DNA from: Aquipuribacter sp051216895
Lineage (GTDB): Bacteria > Actinomycetota > Actinomycetes > Actinomycetales > JBBAYJ01
NCBI RefSeq assembly: GCF_051216895.1
Contig: NZ_JBPKAO010000011.1
Location: 1 to 64,000, forward strand
DNA length: 64,000 nucleotides
Direction: 5' to 3'
Part shown: positions 61,566 through 64,000 of the stretch, in pieces
Layout: each line of letters starts with the position of its first letter
Numbering within the stretch: position 1 is the first letter of the stretch
Notes under the pieces: model-generated
Seen by the model: the letters and a program-made list of their open reading frames with translations, nothing else
What the model was told of the DNA's origin: nothing
Database searches by the model: none
Program-made: the position numbers and the translations under genes

Positions 61566-61779
61566 CGTGCTGTTGTCACCTTCCGTAACCGCCCGGTGAC
61601 GTGAATCGCCCCGGTGTGGGACATCTCACTCACGCCGCCGAGGGTTTCCCGTTAGGTCACGGATCGGTTACGTTCACCGACTGGTAGCCGGGATCCGACG
61701 ACGTCCCTCCGCGTGCGGGACCCCGTGACACCCCCTCCGCACTGTCGGTACCCGGACAGCTCTAGCAGGTGGTTTCTCC
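61566..61779 (+). promoter_or_regulatory. Leader region of the rpf gene with two interleaved inverted repeats
   Basis: 214 bases. GTAACCG (61585-61591) complements CGGTTAC (61665-61671), and CGGTGA (61594-61599) complements the following TCACCG (61674-61679). The order a-b-a'-b' would allow a pseudoknot-like fold in RNA or two operators in DNA. Actinobacterial rpf genes can be preceded by a cyclic-di-AMP (ydaO) riboswitch, but I cannot match its consensus here. Confidence 0.35.
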
Positions 61780-63042
61780 TTGACGCTCTCCCTCACCCCT
61801 GTGGTCCGCGCCGTGACGCGTCCCACCCGCCTCGTCGCCGCAGCGCAGGCCGCGGTCCTCACCCTCCTGGTCGCCGGTGTCGCCGGCTGGACCGTCCTGG
61901 ACCGCACCGTCACCCTCGAGGTCGACGGTCAGGCGCAGCAGGTGCGCATCCTCGGTTCTGAGGTCAGCGACGTGCTGGCCGCCGCCGACATCGAGGTCGG
62001 CGAGCGCGACCTCGTGTCGCCCGCGATCGACGAGGACGTCGCCGACGGCGAGCAGGTCACCGTCCGCTACGCCCGCCAGCTGACCGTCGCGGACCCCGCC
62101 GGGGACGAGCGCACGTTCTGGACCACGGAGCTCACCGTCGACGACGCCCTCGTGGCGGCCGGCCTGAGGCACGAGGACGCGTGGCTGTCCGCCTCCCGCT
62201 CCGCGAGCATCGGTCGCAGCGGCCTGTCGCTGACCCTGAGCATGCCCAAGGACGTGACGGTCGTCGCCTACGGCGACACCCAGCAGGTCACGTCCCCGGC
62301 GCCCACCGTGGCCGACCTGCTCGACGAGCTCGGTCTCGCCCTGGGCGCGTCCGACCGGCTGGCCCCCGCCCCCGAGACCGTCCTGGCCGCCGGCCAGACG
62401 GTCACGGTCCAGCGCGTCAGCACCGACGACCTGGTCGAGACCGAGGTCGTGGAGAGCTCGACGGTGACCGTCGAGGACGCCGAGCTCTTCGAGGGCGAGG
62501 ACGAGGTCCGCGAGGAGGGCAGCGACGGGGAGCTCACCGTCACCACCCGCGTGGTCCTGGTCGACGGCGTCGAGGAGTCCCGCCAGGAGATCGCCCGCAC
62601 GGTGACGACCGCCCCCGTGGACCGCGTCGTGGCCGAGGGCACCAAGGAGCGCCCGAAGCCGAAGCCCGAGCCGAAGCCCGAGCCCGCCCGCGAGAGCTCC
62701 TCCAGCAGCGGCGGCTCGTCCAGCAGCTCCTCGGGCAGCAGCTCGTCCGGGTCCTCCGGCGGCGGCTCCTCCAGCCCCGCCCCGGCGCCCAGCGGCGGCA
62801 CCGCCTCCCTGAACTGGTCGGCCCTGGCGGCCTGCGAGTCCGGCGGCAACCCGAGCATCGTGTCGAGCAACGGGCTCTTCCACGGCCTCTACCAGTTCGA
62901 CCGTCGCACCTGGCAGTCCATGGGCGGCTCCGGTGTCGCCAGCCAGGCGTCCGCCTCCGAGCAGACCGCGCGCGCCCAGGCGCTGTACGACTCGCGCGGC
63001 GCCCAGCCGTGGCCGCACTGCGGCCCGCGTCTGTTCAGCTGA
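61780..63042 (+). CDS. rpfB: Resuscitation-promoting factor (DUF348-G5-Rpf)
   Basis: 420-aa exported muralytic protein. An N-terminal helix (AAAQAAVLTLLVAGVAGWTV, about 20-39) is the signal/anchor. Three DUF348-like repeats follow (about 40-195), then a G5 domain (about 197-275, ending VDRVVAEGTKERPKP). A Lys-Pro then Ser/Gly-rich linker and the transglycosylase-like Rpf domain (about 346-415: LNWSALAACESGGNPSIVSS with the catalytic glutamate in CESGGN) complete the protein. It cleaves peptidoglycan and wakes dormant cells. The TTG start is supported by AGGTGG seven bases upstream; GTG at 61801 is the alternative. Confidence 0.95.
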   Translation: MTLSLTPVVRAVTRPTRLVAAAQAAVLTLLVAGVAGWTVLDRTVTLEVDGQAQQVRILGSEVSDVLAAADIEVGERDLVSPAIDEDVADGEQVTVRYARQLTVADPAGDERTFWTTELTVDDALVAAGLRHEDAWLSASRSASIGRSGLSLTLSMPKDVTVVAYGDTQQVTSPAPTVADLLDELGLALGASDRLAPAPETVLAAGQTVTVQRVSTDDLVETEVVESSTVTVEDAELFEGEDEVREEGSDGELTVTTRVVLVDGVEESRQEIARTVTTAPVDRVVAEGTKERPKPKPEPKPEPARESSSSSGGSSSSSSGSSSSGSSGGGSSSPAPAPSGGTASLNWSALAACESGGNPSIVSSNGLFHGLYQFDRRTWQSMGGSGVASQASASEQTARAQALYDSRGAQPWPHCGPRLFS

Positions 63043-63109
63043 GCCGCCACGTGACCCACGTGACGAGCCCGGCCTGAGCACAGCCGACGGCAGCGGCCCC
63101 GACCCCCTC

Positions 63110-63991
63110 GTGGGGCTCGGGGCCGCTGCCGTGCGCGCGCTGGCCGCCCGGCACGGGATCAACCCGACCAAGAGCAAGGGCCAGAACTTCGTCATCGACG
63201 TCGGCACGGTGTCGCGCATCGTCCGGCTGGCGGGAGTTCGGCCCGGTGACGTGGTCCTCGAGGTCGGTCCCGGGCTCGGGTCGCTCACCCTGCCCCTGCT
63301 GTCGGCCGGTGCCCACGTCGTGGCCGTCGAGCTCGACGAGCGCCTCGCCGCGGCGTTGCCGGGCACCGTCGGGACGCACCTGCCGGACGCGCTGGACCGG
63401 CTGCACGTGGTGCGGGCCGACGCGACCGCGATCACGGCGGCGGACCTGCCGCTGGCCCCGACCCGGTTCGTGGCCAACCTGCCCTACAACGTGGCCGTGC
63501 CCCTGCTGCTGGGCGTGCTCCAGGGGGTCCCGTCGGTGCAGGACGGTGTCGTGATGGTGCAGTCGGAGGTCGCCGACCGGCTGTGCGCCGGGCCCGGCGG
63601 GCGGGTCTACGGCGTGCCGTCGGTCAAGCTCGCCTGGTACGCGGCCGCCCGTCGCGTGGGGTCGGTGGCCCCGACGGTGTTCTGGCCCGTGCCCCGCGTG
63701 GACTCCGGGCTGGTCGGCTTCACCCGCCACGACCCGCCCGCCACCGCCGTCGCCGACCGCGCCCAGGTCTTCGCCACCGTGGACGCCGCGTTCGGCCAGC
63801 GCCGCAAGACGCTGCGGCAGTCCCTCGCCGTGCGGGCCGGGTCCGCGACCCGGGCCCAGGTCGCGCTCGAGGCCGCCGGCGTCGCGCCGTCGACGCGGGC
63901 CGAGCGGCTCGGCGTGGCGGAGTTCGCGGCCGTCGCGGACGCCCTGCAGCAGCTCGAGCCGGACCCGGGCGAGGGCCTGACGGGGAACTAG
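63110..63991 (+). CDS. rsmA: 16S rRNA dimethyladenosine transferase RsmA (KsgA)
   Basis: About 293-aa enzyme dimethylating A1518/A1519 of 16S rRNA. GINPTKSKGQNFVIDVGTVS is the family start, VLEVGPGLGSLTLPLL the SAM-binding motif I, ADAT the acidic loop, and VANLPYNVAVPLLL carries the catalytic NLPY. The C-terminal RNA-binding part ends RAERLGVAEFAAVADAL. The start is unclear: GTG at 63110 is the first standard start giving near-normal length, while alignment with relatives would favour about a dozen residues more, reachable only from a CTG at 63074. It ends nine bases before the window edge. Confidence 0.93.
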   Translation: MGLGAAAVRALAARHGINPTKSKGQNFVIDVGTVSRIVRLAGVRPGDVVLEVGPGLGSLTLPLLSAGAHVVAVELDERLAAALPGTVGTHLPDALDRLHVVRADATAITAADLPLAPTRFVANLPYNVAVPLLLGVLQGVPSVQDGVVMVQSEVADRLCAGPGGRVYGVPSVKLAWYAAARRVGSVAPTVFWPVPRVDSGLVGFTRHDPPATAVADRAQVFATVDAAFGQRRKTLRQSLAVRAGSATRAQVALEAAGVAPSTRAERLGVAEFAAVADALQQLEPDPGEGLTGN

Positions 63992-64000
63992 GGAGCGGGA

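Noticed and set aside
61566..61779. Cyclic-di-AMP (ydaO) riboswitch upstream of rpf
   Set aside because: Expected from known biology of actinobacterial rpf genes, but I could not match the conserved core by eye, so only the inverted repeats are reported.
62690..62780. Ser/Gly-coding repetitive stretch in rpf as a CRISPR or satellite
   Set aside because: It is an in-frame linker of irregular AGC/TCC codons without regular unit or spacer structure. No CRISPR array is visible anywhere in the window.

Overview
The window is very GC-rich DNA from an actinomycete, most likely a member of the Micrococcales. The signs are overwhelming G/C at third codon positions, frequent GTG starts, ATGA or GTGA stop/start overlaps, and actinobacterial neighbourhoods such as pmt | rsmI, metG-tatD-rpf-rsmA, galU-glp/moeA-glpR and fmdB-SAF-mscL. 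Two integrated mobile elements interrupt a conserved chromosomal backbone. The genus cannot be fixed from this sequence alone.

1-16.8 kb is the right part of a pSAM2-type actinobacterial integrative and conjugative element (AICE) inserted at tRNA-Arg(CCT). Its left end lies outside the window. Left to right it carries an unrecognised 625-aa protein of visibly lower GC with a duplicated helical-looking module, a small membrane protein, and a complete type I restriction-modification operon (hsdM-hsdS-hsdR, minus strand). It then has the AICE core: a Pif-like Nudix protein, a KorSA-like GntR repressor with three matching operator half-sites, a Pra-like activator, three small overlapping genes, an FtsK/TraB translocase, a RepSA-like HUH initiator, two tandem Xis-like HTH proteins, and a tyrosine integrase broken by a +1 frameshift.

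17-41.2 kb is backbone: two ion channels, hexose-6-phosphate mutarotase, a sirtuin, an EamA transporter, a helicase-like protein without the Walker A lysine, MscL, a SAF-like protein, an FmdB zinc ribbon, GTP cyclohydrolase I, a K+/H+ antiporter, a penicillin-acylase-family Ntn hydrolase, 5-formyl-THF cyclo-ligase, a multidomain diguanylate cyclase, GalU, and a molybdenum-cofactor/division cluster (moeA/glp, moaC, mogA, a RimJ-like acetyltransferase, glpR/sepX), ending at tRNA-Ala(CGC).

41.2-52.3 kb is a second integrative element of about 11 kb inside tRNA-Ala. It is bounded by an exact 46-bp direct repeat and has paired 12-bp repeats just inside both ends that look like integrase arm sites. 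It has int, xis and a RepSA-like rep but no recognisable transfer ATPase. Its cargo looks metal-related: a polytopic membrane protein, a CopC-domain protein, a HupE-family protein with an extra extracytoplasmic domain and a His-rich exported protein. It also carries an acetyltransferase and an M15-like lipoprotein.

52.4-64 kb returns to backbone: protein O-mannosyltransferase divergent from rsmI, an aminotransferase, a second GGDEF protein, a VanZ-like protein, metG, tatD, a conserved hypothetical, an Rpf/G5/DUF348 resuscitation factor, and rsmA at the edge.

A roughly 85-bp double-hairpin repeat with a 40-bp perfectly identical core occurs once in each mobile element in inverted orientation, about 49.5 kb apart. 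With the 625-aa protein and the defence genes beside it, this is the least explained content of the window.
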